Below are positions 1-12,035 of a DNA stretch of 64,000 nucleotides, in pieces. A program made the translations under genes and the position numbers. The stretch covers positions 140,531,259 to 140,595,258 of the forward strand of contig CATIUR010000003.1 in assembly GCA_949592205.1 (NCBI GenBank). The letters are read 5' to 3'. Within the stretch, counting starts at the first letter, position 1. Each line of letters begins with the position of its first letter. Source of the DNA: Helichrysum umbraculigerum. Lineage: Eukaryota > Streptophyta > Magnoliopsida > Asterales > Asteraceae. The notes beneath the pieces were generated by a model that was not told the DNA's origin, searched no databases, and was given only the letters and a program-made list of their open reading frames with translations.

Positions 1-24
1 AATTCAAACCAAATCCAACCAATT

Positions 25-150
25 TTTCACAACATTCATACTCCAACTTTCAAATATTCCACAACTTTATACAATTTTACTTTTCAATTTACCATTTTCA
101 ACCTATTTTCACAACATTCACACCTTAACTATCAAATATTCCACAACTTC
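25..150. repeat. Direct repeat in the transposon 5' leader
   Basis: A unit of about 42 bp containing TCAAATATTCCACAACTT occurs at about 25-67 and again at about 109-150, in the untranslated leader of the transposase ORF. The copies differ at a few bases. No function is evident. Confidence 0.7.
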
Positions 151-243
151 TACAACTTCAATATTATTTCCATTTCATTTCTTTTACCCATTTTTTCACC
201 ATTTTTATACCAATTCATCTACAAAAAAAAACATTTACTAAAC

Positions 244-1551
244 ATGTCTGGATCCGATTCCGATCTAGACGATTTAAATGCCGTCCTAGCCGCATATAAT
301 CCGATCGCTAGCCGTGTACAACAAGATACGTCATCCGATTCGGACGAGGAGATTGAAGTAAGCGTTCCACGTCCGAGACGTTATTTTCCAAGAGATCGTT
401 ATGCCGCCGGCCAACGTTTATATCAAGACTACTTTGCCGAGAACCCGACATTCCCGCTTGATTTCTTTCGTCGTCGCTTTCGGATGAGTCGGCCAATGTT
501 TATACATTTATGCCAAGGTATCTTATCGTACTCCCACCATCCGATACCCCCTTACTTTCTTTATTTCCATCAAGGTCGAGACGCAACCGGAAAACCTGGA
601 TTTAATGTTTTCCAAAAAGTCACGTCGGCCTTACGGCAAATGGCATACGGTTGTGCCGCCGACTTGTTCGATGAATACTTACATATGGGTCAACAAACAT
701 CATACGATTGTTTGGACAACTTTTGTAAATGTGTTTTTCATCTGTATTCACGTGAGTATTAAAGAAAACCAACACTCCATGATGTGCAACGATTGCATCA
801 ACGTCATGCGGAACTACACCGTTTTCCGGGTATGCTTGGAAGTATTGATTGTATGCACTGGGCTTGGAGAAATTGCCCAATTGCATGGCAGGGTCAATAC
901 ACTCGAGGTGATCACGGCTATCCAACAATCATGCTTGAAGCCGTTGCCTCCTACGACTTGTGGATTTGGCACGCTTTCTTTGGTCCTGCCGGGTCGAACA
1001 ACGACATCAACGTTCTCAATGAATCTGATTTATTCCAAGACTTACTACAAGATCAAGCTCCTCAAGTCAACTTCACTATTGCCGGTCAACAATTCACCAA
1101 AGGGTATTATCTCGGCGATGGAATATATCCGGAATGGTCGACGATTGTGAAGTCGTTTAAGTATCCGTTAACAGAAGCCGGGTCAAGGTTCAAGAGGTAC
1201 CAAGAATCGGCAAGGAAAGATGTGGAACGGGCATTCGGGGTACTTCAAGGCCGTTGGCAAATCTTGAAAAACCCCGCTAGACCATATAGCATCAACAAAA
1301 TACGGCGAATCATGTATTGTTGTGTAATTTTACACAACATGATAATCGAAGACAATGGACGCAATATGTGTACACACGAGGAAGAGTATTGGACAAACCC
1401 GGAAAATCTACCTCAACGAACGTGGGAAGAAAGGGTAGCGGTGCAACTACGTATGGATAAAGAGTTGCGTGACCGTGTCGTCCATCATCGTCTTCGCGAT
1501 GCCCTCATCGAACACATCTCGAGCCTCCCACCAAATTTCCGAACGCGTTAG
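244..1551 (+). pseudogene. HARBI1/ALP1-like PIF/Harbinger transposase, one in-frame stop
   Basis: The product would be a DDE-type nuclease of the PIF/Harbinger family, which cuts and reinserts its own element. Reading from the ATG at 244, the frame is open to a TAA at 760-762, then continues in the same frame to the TAG at 1549-1551, about 435 residues in all. The DDE catalytic acids are all present: Asp in GSIDCMHWAW (about 838-867), Asp in SNNDINVL (about 996-1019), and Glu in KDVERAFGVLQ (about 1216-1248). The N-terminal part has an acidic serine/aspartate-rich stretch and then the RRRFRMSRPMF helix typical of these proteins. The only visible lesion is the stop between SREY and RKPT. This points to a recently inactivated copy, or to a base-call error. 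Confidence 0.9.
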
Positions 1552-1573
1552 CTAGTTTTAATTTCTTATTAAT

Positions 1574-1671
1574 AAATGTATTTTTTTTTCTTTTTTAGGA
1601 TTTGTAATATTTTAATTTTTAATTAATGTATTTTTCTTTTTTAGGATTTGTAATATTTAATTTTTAATTAA
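1574..1671. repeat. Tandem repeat 3' of the transposase
   Basis: Two adjacent copies of a T-rich unit of about 50 bp, each containing TTTTTTAGGATTTGTAATAT and ending in TTTTTAATTAATGTA, follow the transposase stop. The copies differ mainly in T-run length. They may be part of the 3' untranslated region of the element. Confidence 0.75.
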
Positions 1672-1880
1672 TGTAATGTTTTTAGTTTTAATTTAAATGT
1701 GTTATTTAAGTTTTTGTATTAAATAAATAGATTAAATAGTGTGTGGGGCCCTGAAAATAAGGGAAGTGATGTTGCTGTTGGCAGGGGTGTGTCAGTTGTG
1801 TGTCAGTTGTGTCAGTCTGACGTGACGCTGAGCTGGCAGGCAACTGACGCGTCAGTTCGTGTCACTGTTGGGAGCAGCCT

Positions 1881-2728
1881 GATAGAATTTCCTTACTTCT
1901 CTTAAGATGAAAAAGGCATACATGAAACCTTGGCTAAATAAAACACACACAAATTCATACACTAGTTTATAAGCTTATAAGCCTATAAGCTTTGTTCTAG
2001 TCAAATAGGGACGTATAAATTTTGGTCAAGCTATGAACAAACACTTGGGTTAGCTTACGGATAACTAATTTTGATAATCTTTTCAAGCATGTGGTTTAAG
2101 CCCGGCAATACTACTGCTTTGGTCGTTGTACACTGAGACACAGACGGCGGATCGGTTTTAAGGGAACCGTGTCAAACACGGGTCTCGGCATATCATTTGT
2201 TAATATCCTTTGCTTCTACTCTTTTCTTTTGTTTTTACATTCCATTGTATTAATTGTATATGAATTACTTCTGCATTTTGTAATTGTATTATATTACAAT
2301 TCGTTATTATAATGAAATTTTATTCGGATACGTTATAGCATTTCCTACATATTATTATATATTTATATCTCATATTCAGTTTGCATCAAATACTTCATTG
2401 AGCATGTAGGTCATCAGCATATGTAACTTTATAAGACTTTGACCTGAAATTCAAATACAAGAACTAACTTCTTATAATAGTCGCAATCAATAACTATATC
2501 AAGTAAGAAAATAGTATATAGATTTACATCAATGTAAGTGTGTGATCTACACTTAAAAGAAACGAAGGCACATAATCTAAAAATAAAAATTGAACTTTGA
2601 ATCTGGAAACGAGACATATGCTTCTCATCAATCATGTCTACAAGAATCATATTCGAATATAAGTTCAGGGACTATAATGTACAATCTCCATTCTTTAGGG
2701 GGGTGTTGTGTCATTTTCTGTTATTTGG
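1881..2728. other. Intergenic, no gene recognised
   Basis: AT-rich sequence without a supported coding region. A TTATAAGC-type short palindrome cluster lies near 1970-2000. A GC-richer stretch around 2095-2190 resembles a degenerate LTR or leader fragment but has no clear border. I see nothing else here. Confidence 0.6.
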
Positions 2729-2736
2729 GAAAAATT

Positions 2737-3296
2737 CATTGTTTTAAGACCCGGTTCGACCGGCCCGGTCGGACCGTATTTTTAGGGAATTCCGGCTCAA
2801 AAAAACCCGGTTTTTCGATACTTTGACTAGTCAACGACCCGGTTGACCTGGTCGGTCGGATCGGGAACCGGACCGGCGCATTGACCCGGTTTCATGTTTT
2901 TTTTTTAATTACAATTTCTATGTACATTTAATCATTTATAATTAGGGAATGTTGACTGATTGTGTATTTCAAGAATAATGAGGGTAATGAGGGAATCTTT
3001 GACTGATGTGTCATCACCATTTATTACTTTATGGATTATATAATTATTATATTGATGTGTATTCCAAGAATAACATGAAAATCGATGTGTCATCACCCTT
3101 TATTACTCGATGGATTATAATTATTATACATGATATAATTAATAAGTATAATTATAATTATAAAAAAATAAAAAATTCACTAAATACTACTGCTGTATAC
3201 TATTATTAAGTCCGGTCTGACATTCCGGTTCAACCGGTCCGATCAAAAATTAACACTTTTCCGGGTCAACTAAAAACCCGGATTTTAAAACACCTG
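2737..3296. mobile_element. Non-autonomous hAT-like element, about 560 bp
   Basis: The left end CATTGTTTTAAGACCCGG and the right end (reverse complement CAGGTGTTTTAAAATCCGG) form an imperfect terminal inverted repeat. The immediate flanks share AAAAATT (2730-2736 and 3297-3303), extended to GAAAAATT if the border base is counted. That length fits the 8-bp target duplication of hAT elements. Subterminal CCGGT/ACCGG words recur at both ends. There is no transposase ORF. Confidence 0.65.
2950..3118. repeat. Internal direct duplication in the hAT-like element
   Basis: A segment with GATGTGTCATCACC followed by TTTATTACT and TGGATTATA occurs at about 3005-3040 and about 3083-3118. Each copy is preceded by a related GTGTATTYCAAGAATAA stretch. 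The element has an internal tandem duplication of about 78 bp with roughly 10 percent divergence. Confidence 0.65.
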
Positions 3297-3569
3297 AAAA
3301 ATTGCATTTGTTGCAGGGGCAATGTAGACTTTATTAGGAAAACCTCATCGTTTAACTTTGACTCTGTAATACAGTAAATAACACATTTCGCTAATAATAG
3401 AACAACGCTCAACATTACAAAACAAAAAAAAAACACTAAAAAAAAACATAACCTTAAATTTCTCAAACTCTTACAAATTTGTACAGACAGCAACAAGATT
3501 CTTGTTCAAATTAGCGCAGAACTAGGATTTAATCAAGAAATTGCAAGCACAAACTCGTATTGTTAAAAG

Positions 3570-4408
3570 GTATGTCCTTTAACTTTGATATATAATTTTT
3601 TTTTTCCTAAAATAAGGGTTTTTTTGATGCGATATAGCTAAACCCACTTGCTTATCTATATATTTCTGTATAAAGCTGTAACCTTTCTAAAAATTTAATT
3701 ATCGGGTGATCGCTTCTTGCTTATCATGTTATTTTGTTTATGGGAATTTGACTGTAATCAAGTTACTTAGGGGTTTGGATATACTTTCTATAATCATTTA
3801 GCTTCCGTAGATTTTGTGCATATGAGTTGAGTAAAATGGAAAGAAATTAAAAATATGGAAAATGAAGAAATTATAAAGGGAAAGAGAACAAAATTAGTAA
3901 CTTTTGTTTTGTTAAAGCTACTATTTTGATTAGATTCTTGGCTTGTTTACTTCATTTTTGGTTTCAAGCAGTCTTTTGGCGTTGATTGGAGTAGTAATTT
4001 TATAATTTTGTTTTAGTTAATAATATTTGGTCTTTTAGTTATTAGCTGATTTTGTATCTTAATTTGGTTTTGGTTTTCATTTGCATACATCAAACAATAG
4101 ATATATATGGAAGAATGAAATGGTTATCAGAAGAGAAATTAGTAAATTCAGTTATACTTCCAATAGAGTTGATATTAATCACGTCGATATGAAAATGAGA
4201 ACCCAATTAGTTCGTTTCTGCAGCATTTGTTAGTAAACAGATAGCATACTAATGCATCATTATTACTCAAAGATAAAAAGTGAGAACTGAACTCCAGAGT
4301 GAGAAATTTTAAACGTAGTCCTTAACTGTTACCATATATATACTTACATGCATGGACATATAAATAGACGTTTGTTTTTAGCGGAGCTTTCTCTTTGCTA
4401 TTTTGTAG
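3570..4408 (+). other. Predicted 5'UTR intron of the PB1-RAF-like kinase gene
   Basis: A donor AAAAG|GTATGT at 3569/3570 and an acceptor TTTTGTAG at 4401-4408 bracket an AT- and T-rich stretch upstream of the kinase start codon. A spliced leader would join about 3500-3569 to 4409-4508. This is a sequence-based prediction and the transcription start is not determined. Confidence 0.5.
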
Positions 4409-4508
4409 GTTTGAGAACGATACGTTCCCATACGGCTTTCATGGTATAATGAGGTGTATCACATTTGATGCTAACTGATAAGAGAAGTTCAGATAAGCAT
4501 TTTGGATT

Positions 4509-7500
4509 ATGGAACCTTCGAAAGGCCACAACTATGTTCAATACCACCATCCTATTCCATATGCGAACAGTCAATCAGCATCATCTTCATCTCAAGGCTT
4601 CTTAGATCCCAATATTCGTCCTACAGAGATGAGACCCGTACTAAATTATTCCATTCAGACAGGTGAAGAATTTTCTCTTGAATTTATGAGGGAACGTGTG
4701 AACCCTAGAATGCCCTTTGTCCCATACCCTGCAGGTGATCCTAGCCATACAGCTGGCTACATGCTCAATATTGTACAAAGAGGTTCAAATAATTCATTGT
4801 CTATGTCATCAATACCTCGAACCGACAGTAATCGCTCAGATACTTCTTCATTAAAAATTAAGATCCTGTGCAGTTTTGGTGGCAAGATTCTACCGCGTCC
4901 AAGTGATGGGAAACTTAGATACGTTGGAGGAGACACACGGATTATCCGTATAAAAAAGGACATTTCTTGGCAAGAGTTATGGCAGAAAATGATAGAAATA
5001 TATAATGAAACGAGTTCGATAAAGTATCAGCTTCCCGGTGAGGATCTTGATGCTTTGGTATCAATTTCTTGCGATGAAGATTTACAGAATATGATGGAGG
5101 AATGTAACGTTATTGGTGATGCAGAAGCCGCAAATAAGCTTAGAATGTTCTTGTTCTCCTTGAGTGACTTGGATGATACTCATTTCAGTTTGGCTAATTC
5201 TGGTGCCGATTCAGAGGTTCAGTATGTGGTTGCTGTCAACGGTTTGGACATTGGTTCAAGACGGGGGTCTAGTTTGCACGGTCAACTGACCTCTTCAGCA
5301 ATTAATCTGAATGAGCTCGATCGACAGATTGCTGACATGAACATAAGTAACGATGTGCCACCTTTGTCCAACATATCGTCATCATCAATACCACAATCTG
5401 TGCTGCCAAATTCATCCAGTGCTTATGAGAACCATGCTCAGATGCACCATGGGCCCGTCTCGCGGTCATCATCTGACCAACTTCCTGCTGTTCAACCGAA
5501 CTCTGATGCACCTGTGAGTCAGCAAGGAAGTCTTAGTGACATGCAAAATCAGCAGAAACCGGTAAAAAAGCCAACGCAAAATGAGCAGTCACCAGTAAAA
5601 AAGCCAACGCAATATCTAGAGGTTGAAGATAGTAATGTTAGATCTGTAGGAAATGATCCTGTAATGAAAGAGAATCACCAAGAGCGAGAACAAGTTGACG
5701 CTGCTAGCATGGAAAAAGCTTGTAAAAGTAATGACAATGATTCGTACGGTGGGTCAGAGTCCGATCTTATTGATTTGAGTTATCTTGAGGCTCCTGTACC
5801 TCCATCACGGGTTTATCACTCTGAGAGAATCCCCCGCGGGCAAGCAGAGTTGAACAGGCTAACAAAGTCCGATGATTCACTCGGTTCACATTTCATCTTA
5901 ACGCATTCACGTTCTGATGTTGGCCCACAAGAATTCACTTCAGAATCTGTTGAAAAGTTTCACGCTGAAGCTAAGCCTTCTCAAAATGAGCTGCCTCCTA
6001 TTTCAACAAGAAAATTATCACGCAAGGGTGTCCATGACAAGCAAATTCTTGAGTCTGAGCATGAAACGGGCATTGTGGTAGTCAATGATAAGAATGTCCA
6101 GTTTGATATACTAACAGATACTAGTGAATCTACTGCTAATGATGCTCGATCTTCTGCTGCCAATGAATCTCGGGTAGAGCAAGGAGACATAATTATTGAC
6201 GTGAACGACCGATTTCCGCGTGATTTTCTCTCTGATATCTTCACAAGAGCAATGATGTCTGAAGATTCACCGGATACAGGTGTCCTACCACAAGATCCAG
6301 TAGGATTGAGCATGAACATACAAAACCATGAACCTCAACACTGGTCGTTTTTCCAGAAGTTGGCTAATGAGTTCCCTCAGAAGGACGTGTCTCTTATTGA
6401 TCAGGATCAACTTGCATTTGCATCTAGACTTCCAAAAGTTGTAGAAGCTTCTGGAAGACAGTTAGATTCCAAGGACACTTTCGTTAAGGATGAAGAAAAA
6501 GATGTACCTCGTGTTATAGACTCCAGTCAATCACAAAATTACGATCCATCGCAGGTCAAAGTTAGTGAAAGCATGCAGTTTGTTGAGATGGTTGAAAACA
6601 TAAGGATGCCAGGGTCGGAGTATGAGGTAAGTTTAGGGAATGTCGGGCTGCCTTCTCTAGATGAGATTGATATTAACTCTTTGCAGGTATGACATGTGTC
6701 ACATATTTAATTATTTATATTTAGTATTATAATAAATATTTCGGTATTAACACAGACTTCTTTTTGGCAGATCATAAGGAATGAAGATCTTGAAGAATTA
6801 AGGGAGCTTGGTTCTGGCACATTTGGGACGGTTTACCATGGAAAATGGAGGGGTACAGATGTGGCCATTAAGCGAATAAAGAAGAGTTGCTTTGCAGGCC
6901 GATCATCTGAGCAGGAGAGATTGGTTAGTCATTCTACCATATTTAGTAAAATCAGTAATTATACAGTTTCTTCATTAATTTATGAAACGCTATTTTGCAA
7001 TATATGGATTCTTTTTCCATCCATGGCGAAAGATGTAATTATATTTAAGCTGCGGTGGCCTCCGCGTCAGAAAGATAGGGCTCAGCTAAAGCAATACTAA
7101 AGCAAGAAAAGCCCTTTCTATCTTCTTAGTCATAGTCAAGCCATATCTTGCTATCCAATTAACTTAGGTTAGACTACAAAGACCTCTAGATGTTCCAAAA
7201 GGGTGGGTTTGGTTGGTCAAAGCAGGTCGCGGGCCAGTTTCTAAAAACAGGGCAGACGGGTCACGTGTCAAATGGGTTGGTGCGGTTGGGGTCAGGTTGA
7301 CCCACTAGTTTTCATTCTTTTGAATTGTTTTGTGCAAACATTAAAAGTTGCACTATACTGTAGTATTTTTATTCTACTAATCTATGATTACGCAACTTAA
7401 TATATGATTAAAATATTTATTTATAGTATCTCTGTTTGATTCCAGACAGTGGAGTTCTGGAGAGAAGCTGGCATTTTATCGAAACTTCACCATCCAAATG

Positions 7501-8954
7501 TTGTTGCTTTTTACGGTGTAGTACAAGATGGACCTGGTGGGACATTAGCTACGGTCACAGAGTTTATGGTTGATGGTTCATTAAGGCATGTCTTACTTCG
7601 GAAAGATAGGTAACACATTTTTGTTTCCTCGTGTATCGATATATTGCTAAACATCAATGTAACAACGTCACCTTTTGAAAATTTTGTGATATCCAGGCAT
7701 CTGGATCATCGCAAGAAGCTAATAATTGCAATGGATGCTGCCTTTGGGATGGAGTATTTACATTCCAAGAACATCGTTCATTTTGACCTCAAATGTGACA
7801 ATCTACTGGTGAATATGAAGGATCCTTCACGCCCTATATGCAAGGTTATCTGATCACATAGATTGTGCTTTTACATCATCAACACGTCATTAGTTAAATA
7901 TTTAATTTTAATCTATTATATTTCATAATACGGTTTAGCTTTAGCATCATTGTAAGCGTATCTTTTTGCAGGTGGGTGATTTTGGACTATCAAAGATCAA
8001 GCGGAACACTTTAGTTTCAGGTGGAGTTAGGGGAACCCTACCCTGGATGGCTCCGGAGCTACTCAACGGTAGCAGCAGTAAAGTTTCTGAGAAGGTATAT
8101 ATATTCATATTTATGCTGACTAATTTACACATACCGTCCCTGTACTTTGGGCAAAATCATGGAAACCGCCCATTGACTGATAGTTTTCCTAAACAAGTCC
8201 CTAAAAGGTTTCAATTGCAATCTTTTGGTTTAAAATCGATCATGTCTGTGACTGACACATGACCAAAATACCTCTATCATATTCAACCTCCAGTTTCTTC
8301 CTCTTTTTATAACTAATTTCACATATTGTTGGCTTTTGTTACAGGTTGATGTGTTCTCTTTCGGAATTGTGTTATGGGAGATCTTGACCGGTGAGGAGCC
8401 TTATGCAAATATGCACTATGGTGCAATCATAGGTTGGCTCCGAACATTCATTCTTTTCTTTTTTTGGGTACTAAGATATATTGTGCTATGAACATTAAAA
8501 AAGAGAGAACCAGGGAGCCAATCTTTAGCGTTAGATAAAATACGGATGGTGCAGCTTGACTGTAATCACATTTGGTTTTGTGAATGAGTTTCACATATAA
8601 ATAGTCAGATGTGATTAAAGTCTTATCTGGACCGTCCATTTTTTTGATCCAAGGGTCCAAATTGGTTATACACTTATATGGTTCTTAATAAGAAGAATTA
8701 CCGGTCTCAAATGAACTTCCCTTTTCGGTACATTGTCGTATTAATTCCTGCATATTGACATATATGTGTTTGCAGGAGGCATTGTTAGCAACACATTGAG
8801 ACCCCCAATTCCAAAGGATTGTGACGGTGAATGGAGAAGGCTAATGGAGCAATGTTGGGCACCAAATCCTATAATTAGGCCTTCCTTCACAGAAATAACC
8901 AACAAGTTACGCATTATGTCGCACCCCAAAGGCCATGGCCACAAGGGATCTTAG
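4509..8954 (+). CDS. RAF-like (MAPKKK B-group) protein kinase with N-terminal PB1 domain
   Basis: Seven coding exons fit with preserved phase: 4509-6686, 6771-6923, 7446-7609, 7697-7844, 7972-8094, 8345-8432, 8776-8954 (1010 aa). The first, very long exon encodes a PB1 (octicosapeptide) domain at about residues 113-205, then a long Ser/Asn-rich linker. The kinase domain starts near residue 736. It has the Gly loop GSGTFGTV at 740-747, the ATP-binding Lys in VAIK (K760), the catalytic loop HFDLKCDN at 860-867, DFG at 884-886 and APE at 908-910. The Arg normally before the catalytic Asp is Phe, so this is a non-RD kinase, as is usual in this plant subgroup. The domain order matches Arabidopsis At1g79570/At1g16270-type kinases, some of which act in osmotic-stress and ABA signalling upstream of SnRK2. 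That role is inferred from the family. Intron 2 (522 bp) contains degenerate GGGTTGACCC-like repeats. Confidence 0.93.
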
Positions 8955-10140
8955 TTCAAATGATATAAAACAGGGTACATACTGGATACTAAATTTTGGC
9001 ACAAGGGAGAAAATCATATATGTGTGATGAATTGGTATAGATTTTGTTATTTGCATCATTTGAATGCGTACTAATAAACTATGACTCTGTATGGGAGGGA
9101 AAAAAATGTTGTCTGTGTTTTGGCATGTTTGATCATTTACTTCTCCTTTCTTTCTCTATACTTATGCTGTTCAGCTGAGAATGATGAAAAAAAAAATATT
9201 AAATTATTTTTAAATCGGTTGGAAATTAGGTAGAAATGAAAGAGATCAACTATCACTTGACAATGTAGTTAAGTTTGGAGAACTCATATATAAAATTTGA
9301 GAATACATACATGATTTAATTATAAAGCTAAGGAAATATATGGGACATGAAGATAGTAATTGTGTGTGTCCAAAATGGTGAATATATAATTAAGTTTCCT
9401 TAGGTTGTTATTTTTTGCCTTTTATTGTAGCTACAAAACCACACATATTTTATCATTCACCATTCATCATATCATACACCCATTTATTACATACATAAAT
9501 ATAAAGTAGGTTTCTTTGAGCAAAAGTTGTTACTATTTTTTGTTTGAGTAAATTAGGTTCTTGTACATGTGGTATGTAATTCATTTTACTCCAAGTCCTT
9601 AAATCTAATTTTTTCGGGTTCAGTCCTTTACCCGGATTTTCATTTCGTTACGAGTCACTCATCCCTCATTAAATGACTAAAATATCTTTATAATTTCAAA
9701 ACCTTTTTTACTCTTTGAGGAACTGAAAGTGAAATAAAATTTCGAATCAAGAAACTTAAACTGAAAAAAATCTAACAAAAAGATCAGAAGTGAAACAAAT
9801 AAGATAGCACGAGATGGGGAATGTAATTAATTTCTTTAGTTTTGAAAGAGGAAAATAAAAAGTAAGCTTACATTACTCTTCTTTTTTAATAAATAAAAAA
9901 TTATTGCATTTTTATGTTTTATCTGAATGTCTCTTTTTGTGTCAATTGTACTATCTAAGAAGATTTTTTTGGTAAAGACGAATAAGGTGTTTTGTTTTGG
10001 TAGTTAACTAATTAATATTAATATTTAATAAAATAATAAAATAAAATGAGATCCGAAGAGTGATAGATACAAAGGGATTGTATATATACATCGTTGATTT
10101 GTTTTCTATTTCTATTGACGGACAAGAAAAAATCTCCGAA
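8955..10140. other. Intergenic between kinase and SDR genes
   Basis: 3' untranslated region of the kinase, then AT-rich spacer. No coding region or element with clear ends is visible. The last 100 bp before 10141 probably contain the SDR 5' leader. Confidence 0.6.
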
Positions 10141-11874
10141 ATGGAATCGCCGTTCAAGCCGGAGATTCTAAAAGGCAAAGTAGCACTTTTGACCGGAGGT
10201 GCTTCCGGCATCGGATTCGAGATATCGACGCAGTTCGGTAAACATGGCGCTTCAATTGCCATCATGGGCCGCCGTAAGACCGTCGTTGACTCTGCCGTCT
10301 CTTCCTTACAAGCTCTCGGTATTCCTGTATGTATTTATTAAATATGTTTGCCTAATTATTGTTACTTCTAGCGTAGGGTTTCATAATAGTCAACGTATGT
10401 AGTGATCAAATTACTTCTGAATATTGATGGAGGTTAATAAAATGTAAAATTGTTATTTGATTTAATCCGTTCACATGTGAACAATGAACTCATATCATAT
10501 GTGTAGTAAAAGATTTACAATTTTAAATTTTTACTTGTAAATGTACTTTTAGTTAGCATAAATGTGCTGATTTGATGCTTGTACAGGCTGTTGGTTTCCC
10601 GGGAGATGTTCGAAACCAGGAAGATGCAAAGAGGGTAGTTGAATCAACGATTGAACACTATGGAAAGCTCGATATCCTTGTGAATGCCGCAGCTGGAAAT
10701 TTTTTGGTTTCGCCAGAAGATTTATCCCCAAACGGATTCCGAACAGGTTTTGCTTTGTACTAAGATCTAAATACATTGATGATTTACATGGTAAAAAAGC
10801 TTTATATAACTGAAGGTTATCGATTCTTGCTTAAATGTGTTTGCTCAGTGATGGATATTGATTCTGTTGGTACATTTACCATGTGCCGCGAAGCACTGAA
10901 TTATCTTAAGAAAGGAGGACCTGGAAGAAGCTCGGGTGATAGCGGTGGAATTATACTGAATATTAGTGCAACACTGCATTATACAGCTGCTTGGTATCAA
11001 ATCCATGTTGCTGCTGCTAAGGTACAATGAAGGATATATAAAAATTACGTTGGAATCTTGTTAGTATATGTTTTGAAGGGTGTTTGGATATAGTAAAATG
11101 TAAGGGTCAAACAATCAGTTTTGATTTATAATTCATTTAGGTGTAGACGCAACAAATTTAGTCCTGATTATCTATTTCTAAGTACTTACATAACTGATCA
11201 GCAAACATTCAAATATCTAATTATCTGATTATCACAACTTCAAACGGCAGATAGACATCTAAACACCATCTCCTGTAGCCTATTCTGTTACTTACAATGG
11301 GTGATTCTTATTATTTCGTGTGGTATTATGGAGTATATTTACTTCCAAATAACTATGTTTCTTTCTGATAGGCCGCAGTAGATGCCATTACACGAAATTT
11401 GGCACTGGAATGGGGTACTGATTATGATATCCGAGTCAATGGGATTGCACCTGGACCAATAGGTGACACTGCTGGCATGAGAAAACTTGGACCAGACGAG
11501 ATTGAAAACAAGTCTAGAGAGTATATGCCTCTGTTCAAACTTGGGGAAAAATGGGATATTGCAGTTGCAGCCCTCTATCTCGCATCGGATGCTGGTTTGT
11601 AACCTGTACTTGCTTTTCAAGTTGTGCTTTTGGTCAATTAAACGTATGCTAATTTTTTTTTAATTCTTGTTTTTGGTGTGAATTTTTTAACTAACATCCA
11701 TGGTTAATATAAAATGAAGGTAAATATGTTAATGGGACGACCCTTATCGTTGATGGAGGACTGTGGTTAAGCCGCCCACGTCATATGGCAAAGGAGGAAG
11801 TGAAGATGATTTCTCGGATAGTAGAAAAGAAGGCTAGAGCTGCACCTACTGGGGTACCTTCTAGCAAACTGTAG
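10141..11874 (+). CDS. Peroxisomal 2,4-dienoyl-CoA reductase-type SDR
   Basis: Five exons keep frame: 10141-10326, 10587-10746, 10849-11021, 11372-11594, 11720-11874 (298 aa). The Rossmann cofactor motif TGGASGIG lies at residues 18-25. The NNAG-equivalent reads VNAAAGNF. The helix with the catalytic lysine reads YQIHVAAAKAAVD (K173), and the partner aspartates are in VMDIDSVGTF. The protein ends in SKL, a canonical PTS1 peroxisome-import signal. This set matches Arabidopsis At3g12800 (SDRB/DECR) and animal peroxisomal DECR2. These enzymes use NADPH to reduce 2,4-dienoyl-CoA esters during beta-oxidation of unsaturated fatty acids. The exact substrate is inferred from the family. All introns are GT-AG. 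Confidence 0.93.
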
Positions 11875-12035
11875 TCTAATGGAATCACCCATATCTCAAT
11901 AAGAAATTTATTTTTACCAATGTCACTTTACTCATATGTCAACTTCATTGTCACAATTGAGCCGCTGAGCATCTTGATGATAAATGGGACCGATTGTAAT
12001 CATTCTAGCTTATTTGTACTTTATATAAATATAAA

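Larger units (their letters stand above)
1..1880 (+). mobile_element. PIF/Harbinger DNA transposon remnant (left end outside window)
   Basis: The transposase-like reading frame at 244-1551 lies between AT-rich flanks. A GC-richer tail at 1740-1880 with repeated GTCAGTTGTGT-like words ends in CACTGTTGGGAGCAGCC, which looks like a terminal sequence. I cannot see the left terminus, so neither the inverted repeat nor the 3-bp target duplication can be verified, and the right border is approximate. The accessory Myb-like ORF of autonomous PIF elements is not visible in the window. Confidence 0.55.

Noticed and set aside
2095..2190. Possible copia LTR/leader fragment with AACACGGGTCTCGG
   Set aside because: No terminal TG...CA, no duplication and no coding remnant nearby.
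7200..7310. GGGTTGACCC-like repeats in kinase intron 2
   Set aside because: Degenerate and without definable ends. Similar words occur near 54000 and 55450 as background repeats.
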